Assembly (NCBI RefSeq): GCF_014268935.2
Contig: NZ_JABWRJ020000001.1
Span: forward strand, 806,001 to 870,000
Direction of reading: 5' to 3'
Source: Pseudomonas peradeniyensis
Lineage (GTDB): Bacteria > Pseudomonadota > Gammaproteobacteria > Pseudomonadales > Pseudomonadaceae
DNA: 64,000 nucleotides
The notes below the pieces were generated by a model. The model was given only the letters and a program-made list of their open reading frames with translations, had not been told where the DNA came from and did not search any database. Position numbers and translations under genes: made by a program. The stretch's first letter is position 1, and each line of letters begins with the position of its first letter. Below are positions 26,331 through 34,876 of the stretch, one piece after another.

Positions 26331-27278
26331 TCACAAACTAAACGGCAAACTCAGCTTGACCCATAGCATCTCCCCCTCCGGCCTGTTGCGCACCGCGAAC
26401 TCCTTGGCCCAGCGCGCCTCGATGCTGGCGTACTCAAGGAAGGTGTAATGCAGCGCCGGGCCGATGGCGAACACCTGCCCGCGCACCCCATCATCGACAT
26501 CCTCACCCATGAAGCTCACGGTCCTGCCGAACTGCTTGTCGTCGGTAGTCTGCTTCACGTAGTAGCCATTGACCCCCAGGCGCAGGTTGTCGGTCACCCG
26601 GTAGCTGGCCGAATAGTCGAAATGGAACAGCTGCCCCGAGCGGTAGTCGGTGTCATGGTTCTCTTCGTTGAAGCTGTAGGTGGCCTTGACCGACAGCTCA
26701 CTGCGTTCACTGGGCAGCCAGGTCGCCGACAGCAGCGGCTTGTAGGTGTAGAAGTTGTTGCTGGTGTTGGCCATGCGCGTGGCCTCGTAGTCGCCGGTGG
26801 GCAGGGTGATCTCCAGCGCCGCGCCGAGGGTGAGGTCGGCGCCCATGTCCCAGAGGATGATCGGTGCGATGGTGACATCGCCCTGGCTTTCGCGGCGGCT
26901 GCGCTGGCCGAACATCGCCACCTGCTGGCGCATGTAGGGCTGCGCCACGTAGCCGCCGACCCGCCCGCCGAACAGGCGCAGCGGGCTGAGGTAGTCCAGC
27001 CGCGGGATGATCGCATCGGAGGTGATCTTCACCTGCTCGACCTTGCCGCCGAGCGAGCTGATATCCAGCTTTCGCGCCTGATAGTGGTTGTAGTAGAGGT
27101 TGAAGGCGAACATGTGCGCCGGCAACTGGTCGACGTTCAGCGGCAGGACGAAGAAACCGTCGGTGCCGGGGCCGATGTTGTCCACGCCGTTCTCGGTGGC
27201 ATGGGCGGGGAGGGTGAGGCTGGCGCTGAGCATCCAGGCGGCTGCCGGGGGCAGCCAGGCGAGGCGGGTCGGGTTCAT
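26331..27278 (-). CDS. sphA: Outer-membrane channel SphA (MetA/phenol-degradation family)
   Basis: A 315-residue outer-membrane protein. A signal peptide ends LPAHA, followed by a beta-barrel of alternating amphipathic strands with aromatic ends (FNLYYNHYQARKLD, FHFDYSASYRVTDNLRLGVNGYY) and a terminal strand ending KLSLPFSL. This fold matches the SphA family (putative MetA-pathway of phenol degradation), which includes the sphingosine-induced porin-like protein of P. aeruginosa. The ATG at 27278 is chosen because the mature signal starts there. It is convergent with sphB and divergent from sphR. Confidence 0.87.
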   Translation of the reverse strand: MNPTRLAWLPPAAAWMLSASLTLPAHATENGVDNIGPGTDGFFVLPLNVDQLPAHMFAFNLYYNHYQARKLDISSLGGKVEQVKITSDAIIPRLDYLSPLRLFGGRVGGYVAQPYMRQQVAMFGQRSRRESQGDVTIAPIILWDMGADLTLGAALEITLPTGDYEATRMANTSNNFYTYKPLLSATWLPSERSELSVKATYSFNEENHDTDYRSGQLFHFDYSASYRVTDNLRLGVNGYYVKQTTDDKQFGRTVSFMGEDVDDGVRGQVFAIGPALHYTFLEYASIEARWAKEFAVRNRPEGEMLWVKLSLPFSL

Positions 27279-27323
27279 GGTCGGGCTCGTTCTTATTGTT
27301 GTGGGCGAGCGGCGTCGTGCCGC

Positions 27324-27395
27324 CCTATACAAATAAGCGCTGGCCGCCAGGGGGCGCAGGGCCGTGCCGGACAGGCAGGGGGGCTTTGCCGGACA
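27324..27395 (-). promoter_or_regulatory. sphA promoter region with candidate SphR sites
   Basis: On the minus strand TGTCCGGCA occurs at 27395-27387 and again at 27373-27365, a direct repeat with a 22-bp period. A possible -10, TATAGG, is at 27329-27324, about 40 bases past the proximal repeat. Orientation and spacing match the pair before sphDCB at 23030-23057. Confidence 0.58.
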
Positions 27396-27516
27396 CTCTG
27401 CAATATTTTGTTACTCTCGCCTTCGGGGCGCGCCCCTGCGCGATATGATGACGGCGCCGAGCGCAGTGCCCCCGACAATTAGAACCTCAGGCGCCTCGGC
27501 CCGGGAGTAGCCTTTC

Positions 27517-28551
27517 ATGCCCAGTACCCCCCTCGACCCGCAACTCGACCTGGCGCTGGCGTCGCCGTTCATGTTGCAGACCCTGGTCCAGCTTGCCAGC
27601 GACCGTGGCCTGGATGGCGAGCGGTTGTGCCGCGGCCTGGGCTTCACCCCGGCCGAGCTGCAGGATCCAGCCCAGCGCATCGCCTGCCGCCAGGCGGTGG
27701 CGTTGATCCAGCGCGCCCTGCAGGCCTTGCCCGGGCAGGGCCTGGGGCTGTGGGTCGGGCATCGCAACGTGCTGGGCACCCTGGGCCTGCTGGGGCACGT
27801 GCTGTCGTTGTGCAGGACCCTGCGCGACGCCTTCGAGGTGGGCGTGCGCTACCAGCACGCCAGCGGCGGCATCGCGGTCTACAGCCTGCACGAAGGCGCG
27901 CGGGAAACACTCATCGAGGTTGAGTGCCGGTTGCCCTACGCCGAGATTCAGGTGTTCGCGGTGGAGGAGTTCTTCGCCAGCATGCTGGTCTACGGCCGGA
28001 CACTGATCGGTGCCGAGTTCCAGCCGCTGCGTTTCGAGTTCACCCATGCCGCGCCGGTCTACCGGGACACTTACGTGCATCTGTTAGGGCCGGCGGTGAC
28101 GTTCGGCTGCCTGCACAACCGCATGGTGATCGCCAGCCGCTGGCTCGACCAGCCGTTGCCCGGGCACCAGCCGGTCGCCCTGCGCCAGGCGCTCAAGCTG
28201 CTGGAGCTGGAGTGCGCGCCGCTGCAGCACAAGGCCAGCCTGCTGCAGAGCGTGGAGCGCGCCATCGCCCGCGACCTGCCCGAGGGCTGCCGGATCGACA
28301 GTGTCGCCGCCGACCTCAACATGAGCAGCCGTACCCTGCGCCGGCACCTGACCGAGCACGGCGTGACCTTCGAAGGTTTGCAGGAGCAGGTGCGCCAGTC
28401 GCGGGCGATGAGCCTGCTGGGTAACCCGAACATGCCCATCGAACGCATCGCCGAGGCACTGGGCTACAGCGATGTACGCGGCTTTCGCCGGGCGTTCAAG
28501 CGCTGGACCGGACAGAGCCCCTCGGGTTGGCGCGACAGCCCGGCCCTGTAG
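27517..28551 (+). CDS. sphR: AraC-family regulator SphR
   Basis: A 344-residue regulator. The N-terminal about 190 residues form the arabinose-binding-like (PF12625 type) domain found in lipid and amino-acid sensing AraC proteins. The C-terminal two-HTH AraC domain (residues about 250-340) includes IDSVAADLNMSSRTLRRHLTEHG and IERIAEALGYSDVRGFRRAFKRWTGQSPS. It is divergent from sphA in a 238-bp intergenic region. By family and gene order it is SphR, the sphingosine-responsive activator of sphA and sphBCD. Confidence 0.87.
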   Translation: MPSTPLDPQLDLALASPFMLQTLVQLASDRGLDGERLCRGLGFTPAELQDPAQRIACRQAVALIQRALQALPGQGLGLWVGHRNVLGTLGLLGHVLSLCRTLRDAFEVGVRYQHASGGIAVYSLHEGARETLIEVECRLPYAEIQVFAVEEFFASMLVYGRTLIGAEFQPLRFEFTHAAPVYRDTYVHLLGPAVTFGCLHNRMVIASRWLDQPLPGHQPVALRQALKLLELECAPLQHKASLLQSVERAIARDLPEGCRIDSVAADLNMSSRTLRRHLTEHGVTFEGLQEQVRQSRAMSLLGNPNMPIERIAEALGYSDVRGFRRAFKRWTGQSPSGWRDSPAL

Positions 28552-28560
28552 GGTGTTCGC

Positions 28561-29478
28561 TCAGACTGCCGAGAACACCGACCCGGTCATCCGCTCGCTC
28601 AGCAGCTCCAGCGCCCGCAGCCCCGCCAGCGAGTTGCCCGAGGCGTTCAGCGCCGGCGACCACACGCAGATGCTGTAGCGCCCCGGCACCACCGCGACGA
28701 TGCCGCCGCCTACGCCGCTCTTGCCTGGCAGGCCGACCCGGTAGGCGAAGTTGCCGGCCTCGTCATACAGCCCGCTGGTGGCCATGATCGCGTTCACCTG
28801 CTGCGCCTGGCGCGGGCTGAGCACCTGCTCGCCGCTGTGCGGGCAGTAGCCGCTGTTGGCCAGGAAGGCAAAGCCGCGGGCCACGTCGGCGCAGCTCATC
28901 GACAGCGCGCAATGGTGGAAGTAGCTGCGCAGCACCGCATCGACATCGTTGTGGAAGTTGCCGAAGGCCTGCATCAGGTAGGCCATGGCTGCGTTGCGCG
29001 CGCGGTGCTGGTATTCCGACTCGGCTACCACGGTGTCGCTGACGATGCGCGGGTTGGCCGCCAGGCGACGGACGAAGTCGCGCATCGACAGGGTGGGGGT
29101 GGCATAGCGCGACTGGTTGATGTCGCAGATCACCAGTGCCCCGGCATTGATGAACGGGTTGCGCGGCCGGCCTTTCTCCACCTCCAGCTGCACCAGCGAG
29201 TTGAACGCCTGGCCCGAAGGCTCGTAGCCCAGCCGCGACCAGATGTCCTCGCCGCTGTGGTTGATCGCCTGCACCAGGCTGAACACCTTGGAGATGCTCT
29301 GGATCGAGAACGGCGTGTGCGCGTCACCCGCACAGTGCAGCTGGCCGTCCAGGCTCTGCACGGCGATGCCCAGCTGGTTCGGGTCGACCTGGGCGAGGGC
29401 GGGGATGTATTGCGCCACCTGGCCCTGGACGAGCAGGGGGCGGACGTGGTCGAGGATCTCTTGCAGGAGTGCTTGCAT
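28561..29478 (-). CDS. glsA: Glutaminase
   Basis: A 305-residue serine-dependent beta-lactamase-like glutaminase, converting glutamine to glutamate and ammonia. The SxxK catalytic motif is SISK (Ser61, Lys64) in [43 protein letters not shown] and [18 protein letters not shown] are diagnostic of the family. Length matches E. coli YneH and related GlsA proteins. It is cytosolic, monocistronic, and its stop is only 10 bases from the convergent sphR stop codon. Confidence 0.95.
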   Translation of the reverse strand: MQALLQEILDHVRPLLVQGQVAQYIPALAQVDPNQLGIAVQSLDGQLHCAGDAHTPFSIQSISKVFSLVQAINHSGEDIWSRLGYEPSGQAFNSLVQLEVEKGRPRNPFINAGALVICDINQSRYATPTLSMRDFVRRLAANPRIVSDTVVAESEYQHRARNAAMAYLMQAFGNFHNDVDAVLRSYFHHCALSMSCADVARGFAFLANSGYCPHSGEQVLSPRQAQQVNAIMATSGLYDEAGNFAYRVGLPGKSGVGGGIVAVVPGRYSICVWSPALNASGNSLAGLRALELLSERMTGSVFSAV

Positions 29479-29620
29479 CGGGAAACCTGGTGCGAAGGAA
29501 AGGCGCGTTCGAAACGTTCAGGTAGACGATGGCTGCTGGCTGCGGAGCACATCGATTACACAGACGCTGCCAGCCTTCCTCTCACACCGGGTAGTCCAGG
29601 CTTGCCATCAAGGCATCGAG

Positions 29621-32119
29621 TCAGAACCTGCTGCGCACGGTCAGCATTAGGTTGCGTGGGTCACCGTAGAAGTTGTTGTAGGCCGAATTGCCCACTGTCG
29701 CGTAGTACTTCTTGTCGAACAGGTTATTGGCGTTGAGGGTTGCCGACCAGTGCTCGTCGATCCGGTAATCCAGGCTGGCGCTCCAGATCGTGTAGCCCGA
29801 TTGCAGGAACTTGTAGTCGACCGGGTCGCCATCGAAGCGGCCAGTGGACGGATTGAATGGGCTGACCGTGCCTTGCTTGGAGGTGCCGCTCTGGCTGGTC
29901 GCGCCCAGGCCGACCTTCCAGTCCTGCAGCCCGCCGGGCAACTGCCAGGTGCCCCAGACCTTGAGCAGGTGCTTGGGCGTGATGCCTTCGAAGCTGCCAC
30001 GACCGTCGCTGGCGTCCTTGGCCTCGAGGCGGTTGTAGGTGTAGCCGGCGGTCAGTTGCAGGCCGCGGGCGACTTCGCCGCTGATCTCGGCGTCGAAGCC
30101 CTTGCTGGTGACCTGGCCGGCGTTGAAGTAGCAGCAGGTGGCCTCGCTGCCAACCGGGCCGCTGCCGTTTTCATCGTAGACGGCGGTGTCCTGTTGCTCG
30201 ATCCGGTACACCGCGAACGAGCTGTTGAGGCGACCGTCGAACCATTGGCCCTTGAGGCCGACCTCGTAGTTCTTCGAGGTGGCGGGCGCGATCTGGGCGC
30301 CACTGGTGTCGGTGTTGCCGGCCTGGGGGGTGAAGGTTTCGGCGTAGCTGGTGTAGGCGGTCCAGCGATCATTCAGGTCGTAGGTGAGGCCGGCGTAGGG
30401 AGTGAACACGCCGTTTTTGTGTTGCGTTTGCGGACGTGATGGCGGGGTTGTTCCGTCGTAGAAGTCCTGTTTGTTCTGATAGCTGTAGTCGGTCAGGCGC
30501 CCGCCGAGAATGAACTTGAGATCATCGCTGAGCGCCAGGCGCGTCATGCCGTAGGCGGAGCGACGGATCTCAGGTAGCAGTTGTTTCTTGTTCGGCGTGC
30601 TGCCCAGGTCCTGCGGCGGGGTGCGTCCGCCGAGGTCCACGGAGATTCCGGAGATCAGGCCGGTGCGCTGGATCACCGAGCCGACGGTGTTGGTGTAGTC
30701 CACGCCCAGCAGCACGTCATGATGGCGGTCGAAGGCATCGAACCCGCCCTTGAGGTAGCTGTTGACCGTCTTGCGCACGCTGCCGCCCTTGTTCGGGTAC
30801 TGGTGCCAGCTCGGCCCGGTGCCGGTCTGTGGGTCCACGCCGCCGAAGTAGTACAGACCGGTGGAGTCGCGGTCGATGTCGACGTAGGTCAGGTCGGTGG
30901 TCAGCGACCAGTCACTGGTGAAATTGTGTTCCAGCCGGGTGTACAACTGCGTGGTCTTTTCCCGCACCGTGTTCCAGTTGGAGGTAAACGCGGTGTGACG
31001 TGGCAGCTTCAGGTCGGCACCGTCGCTGTAGCGCGGCAGCCCGGCGAAGTAGGGGACGCCATCGTTGTCCTGGAAGCTGCCGCCGACGGTGAGCACGGTG
31101 TCTGGCGTCAGGTCGAGTTCAAGCGAGCCATAGGTCAGCGAGTTGCGGGTATCGACGTAGTCCAGAAACGACTTGCTGTCCTGGTACGTCAGACCGAGAC
31201 GGCCACGCAGGGCTGCGCTGTCCACCAACGGTCCGGTGACGTCCAGCTCGCTGCGGTAGTTGTCCCAGCTGCCGGCCGAGGCGGCGAAACTCAGGTGTTG
31301 CTCGCGCAGGGCACGCTTGCGCACAAGGTTGACGGTGCCGCCGGGGTCGCCGGTGCTGGAGTACAGGCCATCGACGCCGCGCAGGAACTCGACGCGCTCG
31401 TACTGGGCCATGTCCAGCTGGCTGAGCGAACCGTAGCCGGCGATGGAGGTGGTCAGCGGCGCGCCACCGTCGAGGGTGGTGTTGGACACCGCGAAGCCGC
31501 GGGAGAAGAAGTTGCTCTCGTTGCCCATGGCCGCCTGGGAGATCCCGCCCTTCTGCACCGAGACGCCGGTCATCTTGCCCATCACGTCGGTCAGGCTGTT
31601 GAGGTTCTGCTCCTCGATGCGCTTGCGGGTGATCAGCGAAACCGAGTGGGGTACTTCGCGCAGCGAAGTCGCCACCTTGCTGCCCACTGTCGCACTGGCG
31701 GCGGTATAGCTGTCGGCATCGTCCTGCAGGCTCTGGCTGTCGATCTGCGTGGCACCCAACTGAACGGCGTCGTCGTGCGCCAGGGCGACCAGCAGGTAGA
31801 CGCCATTGGCCTGACGGACCGCCTGCAGGCCGCTGCCCGCCAGCAGCACGGCAAACCCCTGGTCGATACTGTAGCGGCCTTGCAGGCCCCAGGAGCGCAG
31901 GGCCCGGGTGGCCGCGCCGTCAAACGACAGCGCCACCCCGGCCTGGCTGGCGAAGCGGCTCAGGGTCTCGGTCAGGTTGCCGGGCGCAATGTCGTAGACC
32001 CGGGCCTGGGTGCTGCTGGCCGATGCGGCCAGGGCGATGCCGGGCAACGCGAACGTCGTGCCCAGTGAAAGGTGGATGGCCAACGCCAATGCCGAATGTA
32101 CCGAGTGCCGCGTGCTCAT
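29621..32119 (-). CDS. TonB-dependent siderophore receptor with signalling (STN) domain
   Basis: An 832-residue outer-membrane receptor. A signal peptide (to about residue 32) is followed by the STN signalling domain (about 40-115: VYDIAPGNLTETLSRFASQAGVALSFDG), then a plug with VPHSVSLITRKRIEEQNLNSLTDVM and a 22-strand barrel ending YYATVGNSAYNNFYGDPRNLMLTVRSRF. The terminal Phe is the assembly signal. It is the third gene of the fecI-fecR-receptor set on this strand, so it should transmit substrate binding to FecR. The ferrisiderophore it takes cannot be told from sequence; hydroxamate receptors of the FoxA/FiuA type are similar. Confidence 0.94.
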   Translation of the reverse strand: MSTRHSVHSALALAIHLSLGTTFALPGIALAASASSTQARVYDIAPGNLTETLSRFASQAGVALSFDGAATRALRSWGLQGRYSIDQGFAVLLAGSGLQAVRQANGVYLLVALAHDDAVQLGATQIDSQSLQDDADSYTAASATVGSKVATSLREVPHSVSLITRKRIEEQNLNSLTDVMGKMTGVSVQKGGISQAAMGNESNFFSRGFAVSNTTLDGGAPLTTSIAGYGSLSQLDMAQYERVEFLRGVDGLYSSTGDPGGTVNLVRKRALREQHLSFAASAGSWDNYRSELDVTGPLVDSAALRGRLGLTYQDSKSFLDYVDTRNSLTYGSLELDLTPDTVLTVGGSFQDNDGVPYFAGLPRYSDGADLKLPRHTAFTSNWNTVREKTTQLYTRLEHNFTSDWSLTTDLTYVDIDRDSTGLYYFGGVDPQTGTGPSWHQYPNKGGSVRKTVNSYLKGGFDAFDRHHDVLLGVDYTNTVGSVIQRTGLISGISVDLGGRTPPQDLGSTPNKKQLLPEIRRSAYGMTRLALSDDLKFILGGRLTDYSYQNKQDFYDGTTPPSRPQTQHKNGVFTPYAGLTYDLNDRWTAYTSYAETFTPQAGNTDTSGAQIAPATSKNYEVGLKGQWFDGRLNSSFAVYRIEQQDTAVYDENGSGPVGSEATCCYFNAGQVTSKGFDAEISGEVARGLQLTAGYTYNRLEAKDASDGRGSFEGITPKHLLKVWGTWQLPGGLQDWKVGLGATSQSGTSKQGTVSPFNPSTGRFDGDPVDYKFLQSGYTIWSASLDYRIDEHWSATLNANNLFDKKYYATVGNSAYNNFYGDPRNLMLTVRSRF

Positions 32120-32206
32120 GCTTCCCTTCCCAAATGGTTGAGTGGTGTCAGATGGAAGGAAGGGCCGAACGAGCGCGCATGAAAGTGCAATCCCGGGCAA
32201 AGAAAA

Positions 32207-33169
32207 TCAGCCGCGCGCGGTCACCGTCACCCAGTAACGGGTGCGTCGCTGCACGTCCAGGGCGAAGGCGCTTTGCAGCGCCTCCAGGGCCAGGTCGGTG
32301 TCGGTGATGGGGAAGGCGCCGGAAATCTGCATGGCGGCCACGGCCGGGTCGCAGCGCAGCACACCGGGACGGTAGCGCGACAGTTGCGCGAGCAGCTCGG
32401 CCAGGGGCTGTTCGATGGCGATCAGGCTGCCATCCTGCCAGGCGCCGACCGAGGCGTCATTGACGCGTATGCGACCGATGCCCGACGGACCGAAGTCGAC
32501 CCGCTGTCCGGCTTCCAGGCGTAGCGGCGGACTGCCCTCGGCCGAGACTCGCACAGCCTTCTCCATGACCGCCACTTCGCAGCCCTGCTCGCTGGTGCTG
32601 ACAATGAAATGGGTACCCAATGCCTGCACCTGCCCGAACCGGGTCTCGACCAGGAAGGGGCGAGCGGCCGGGTCCGTGCCGGTACTGATGGCCAGCTGGC
32701 CGCGATGAAGCACCAGCAGGCGCTGGCGATCATCGAAACGCACGTCGACCGCGCTGTCGGTGTCCAGGGTCAACTGACTGCCGTCGGCCAGGGTGAAGGT
32801 GCGACGCTCACCCACGGCGGTATGGTGGCTGGCCCGCAGGGCCAGGCCCAGGTCGCTGCGCCAGCCCAGGGTTGCCAGGGTTCCGCCACCGAGCAGGCAG
32901 GCCAGGCCGTAGAGCACCTGGCGTCGTGATTGCCCGGCCGCCAGCAAGGTCGAGGCCGCCAGTTGGCCCGGCATGCGTCCGAGGTTGTCGCTGATCACCT
33001 GCATGCGTTGCCAGGCCTGTTGGTGCAAGGGATCACTGTCATGCCATCGTTGCCAGCGCGCCTGCTCGTGGGCGTCGGCCGTCCCTGAAGCCAGCCGTGC
33101 GTACCAGTGCGCCGCTACGCGGATTGCCTCGCGCTGGGCGGGTGTCGGCGTCACGCGTGGGTATCCCAT
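32207..33169 (-). CDS. fecR: FecR-family anti-sigma factor
   Basis: A 320-residue cytoplasmic-membrane regulator. The N-terminal cytoplasmic part (1-80: DAHEQARWQRWHDSDPLHQQAWQRM) binds the sigma factor, a membrane segment lies at about 85-103 (GLACLLGGGTLATLGW), and the periplasmic FecR domain contains GERRTFTLADGSQLTLDTDSAV, VQALGTHFIVS and the closing STN-like part RYRPGVLRCDPAVAAMQISGAFP. Its ATG lies inside the end of fecI (19-base overlap), indicating coupled translation. It regulates the receptor encoded 87 bp downstream. Confidence 0.94.
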   Translation of the reverse strand: MGYPRVTPTPAQREAIRVAAHWYARLASGTADAHEQARWQRWHDSDPLHQQAWQRMQVISDNLGRMPGQLAASTLLAAGQSRRQVLYGLACLLGGGTLATLGWRSDLGLALRASHHTAVGERRTFTLADGSQLTLDTDSAVDVRFDDRQRLLVLHRGQLAISTGTDPAARPFLVETRFGQVQALGTHFIVSTSEQGCEVAVMEKAVRVSAEGSPPLRLEAGQRVDFGPSGIGRIRVNDASVGAWQDGSLIAIEQPLAELLAQLSRYRPGVLRCDPAVAAMQISGAFPITDTDLALEALQSAFALDVQRRTRYWVTVTARG

Positions 33170-33669
33170 TGCAGCAGGCAGATGTGCTCCATGGCCTTGG
33201 CCATGTGGCTGTTCACCGTGCGCAGGGAGATACCCAGCTGCGTGGCGATCTGGGCGTAGGTGAGACCGTCGAGCTGGGACAGGATGAAGACCTGGCGAAT
33301 GCGTGTGCCCAATCCCGCCAGCAGGCGGTCCAGTTCTACCAGGGTTTCGAGCAGGATGGCTTGGGTTTCAGCGCTGGGGACCTGAGCCTCGGGCAGGTTG
33401 GCCAGGGTGTCGAGGTAGGCCTGCTCCAGTGAGCGTCGCCGCAGCAGGTCGATCATCAGACCTTTGGCCACGGTGCTCAGGTATTGGCGTGGCTCGCGGA
33501 TTTCCAGTGCGGTACGGGCTTTGATCAGCTTGACGAAGGTGTCCTGAGCCAGGTCGGCGGCATCGCAATGATTGCCCAGACGCTTGCGTAGCCAGCCACG
33601 CAGCCAGACACTGTGCTGGGCATAGAGGGTACTGACCGCGGAGGGTAGGGCAGAGGACTCGGCCGACAT
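33151..33669 (-). CDS. fecI: FecI-like ECF sigma factor
   Basis: A 172-residue iron-starvation ECF sigma factor. Region 2 is DLAQDTFVKLIKAR with LSTVAKGLMIDLLRRRSLE, and region 4 is LSQLDGLTYAQIATQLGISLRTVNSHMAKAM. The ATG at 33669 is preferred to a TTG two codons upstream. It overlaps fecR by 19 bases. Its target should be the promoter of the receptor gene at 32119. A possible weak Fur site lies just upstream. Confidence 0.94.
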   Translation of the reverse strand: MSAESSALPSAVSTLYAQHSVWLRGWLRKRLGNHCDAADLAQDTFVKLIKARTALEIREPRQYLSTVAKGLMIDLLRRRSLEQAYLDTLANLPEAQVPSAETQAILLETLVELDRLLAGLGTRIRQVFILSQLDGLTYAQIATQLGISLRTVNSHMAKAMEHICLLQWDTHA

Positions 33670-33685
33670 GGACAAATTCTTAAAT

Positions 33686-33704
33686 GGGAATTTATCGCAT
33701 TATT
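33686..33704 (-). promoter_or_regulatory. Weak Fur-box-like sequence before fecI
   Basis: On the minus strand AATAATGCGATAAATTCCC matches the 19-bp Fur consensus at 11 positions, with a good left half (ATAATG). It sits 17-35 bases before the fecI start, where a Fur box is expected. The match is only partial, unlike the strong one at 52221. Confidence 0.35.
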
Positions 33705-33783
33705 GTGTATTTCCCAGTGGGCTGGCAACGGGATACGAGAGAAGGGCCGCTCCACAGTGTCTGCCATGGAGCGGCGGGATGGC

Positions 33784-34851
33784 TTACGCCGTCGCCTCGA
33801 AGGCCACGTGGTATTGCACGCTGCCCTGCGGCATATCACCGCTGAAGGCAAGGGCCTGGAAGTACTCGGCGGGCACGCCCGGCAAGCTCAGGCCCGGTTG
33901 GGCCTTGAAACCGAAGCGGCCATAGTACTTTGGATCGCCCAGCACCACGCAGCCCTGGCCACCCAGCCCGTGCAGGCGGGCCAGCGCGGCGTTGATCAGC
34001 GCCGAGCCGATGCCCTGGCCCTGACGCTGCGGCAGCACCGAGACCGGTCCCAGCCCGTACCAACCCTCGGCACCGGACGACAGGGTCACCGGGGAGATCG
34101 CCACATGGCCGACGATGACACCGGCCTCCACGGCCACCAGCGATACCGTGAGCGCTCCGGCGCGGCGCAGGGCGGTGACGATGAACTGCTCGGTGTGGCT
34201 GCTGTGTTCGGCGTTGGCAAAGGCGGCCTCGGTCAGGTGGCCGATGGTGGCGGCGTCCTCGGGGCGCTCGTCACGCAGGGTGATGCCATTGTCGAGATGC
34301 CGGCGCGTGTCGGCGTCGATCAGGCCGCGCAGGGCCTCGAACAGCGGCGTGGCGGCGGTGTAGCGCTTGCCGTAGTCGAGGTTGAAGGCATAGTCGAAGC
34401 CTGGCGGGTTGCGCCCCTGGTTGTGCTGCAGCAGGGTTTCCAGCTTGTCGAGGGCCTTGACTGCCTGCGCTTCGACTGAGGTCGCTGCCTCGTATTCCTC
34501 CCACAACGCCATGATCTCGTCGCGCAGGACGGTGTCCAGACTCGACATCAGCTGCAGCAGGTCTTCGCGCTCTTGCCGGCTCTTGTCGGGGAAGCCCTGT
34601 TTGCTGACGGCCGGGACATCGCCGCTGATGGCCTCGCCCAGGTCGTGGACCAGGCACATCTTCAGCACCTTGAGCAGGTCGAGGTCGCCCAGTTCGTCGG
34701 CGAAGGTGATGGCCATCAGGCACAGCCGCCAGGTGTGCTCGGCGGTGCTTTCGGCGCGGCCGCTGGAGGTGTGGGCGCTGCGGATGACGCTCTTGAGTTG
34801 TTCGGCCTGGCGCAGGAAGGCGAGGCGGTTCTGCAGTTTTTCGATGTTCAT
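33784..34851 (-). CDS. HD-domain phosphohydrolase fused to GNAT acetyltransferase
   Basis: A 355-residue two-domain protein in one uninterrupted frame. Residues 1-185 are an HDDC2/YfbR-like HD hydrolase (nucleotidase type): STAEHTW (His39), CLVHDLGEAI (His69, Asp70, Glu73) and KALDKLETLLQH (later Asp). Residues 190-355 are a GNAT domain: GITLRDERPEDAATIGHLTEAAF opens it, GPVSVLPQRQGQGIGSALI is the acetyl-CoA motif A, and LGDPKYYGRFGFKAQPGL closes it. These domains are normally separate proteins. The fusion suggests linked modification of a nucleotide-like or aminoacyl metabolite, which is speculative. It starts 25 bases after the MerR-methyltransferase gene and is probably co-transcribed with it. 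Confidence 0.9.
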   Translation of the reverse strand: MNIEKLQNRLAFLRQAEQLKSVIRSAHTSSGRAESTAEHTWRLCLMAITFADELGDLDLLKVLKMCLVHDLGEAISGDVPAVSKQGFPDKSRQEREDLLQLMSSLDTVLRDEIMALWEEYEAATSVEAQAVKALDKLETLLQHNQGRNPPGFDYAFNLDYGKRYTAATPLFEALRGLIDADTRRHLDNGITLRDERPEDAATIGHLTEAAFANAEHSSHTEQFIVTALRRAGALTVSLVAVEAGVIVGHVAISPVTLSSGAEGWYGLGPVSVLPQRQGQGIGSALINAALARLHGLGGQGCVVLGDPKYYGRFGFKAQPGLSLPGVPAEYFQALAFSGDMPQGSVQYHVAFEATA

Positions 34852-34876
34852 GGTGACTCCATGTCCTGGGGCGGGT

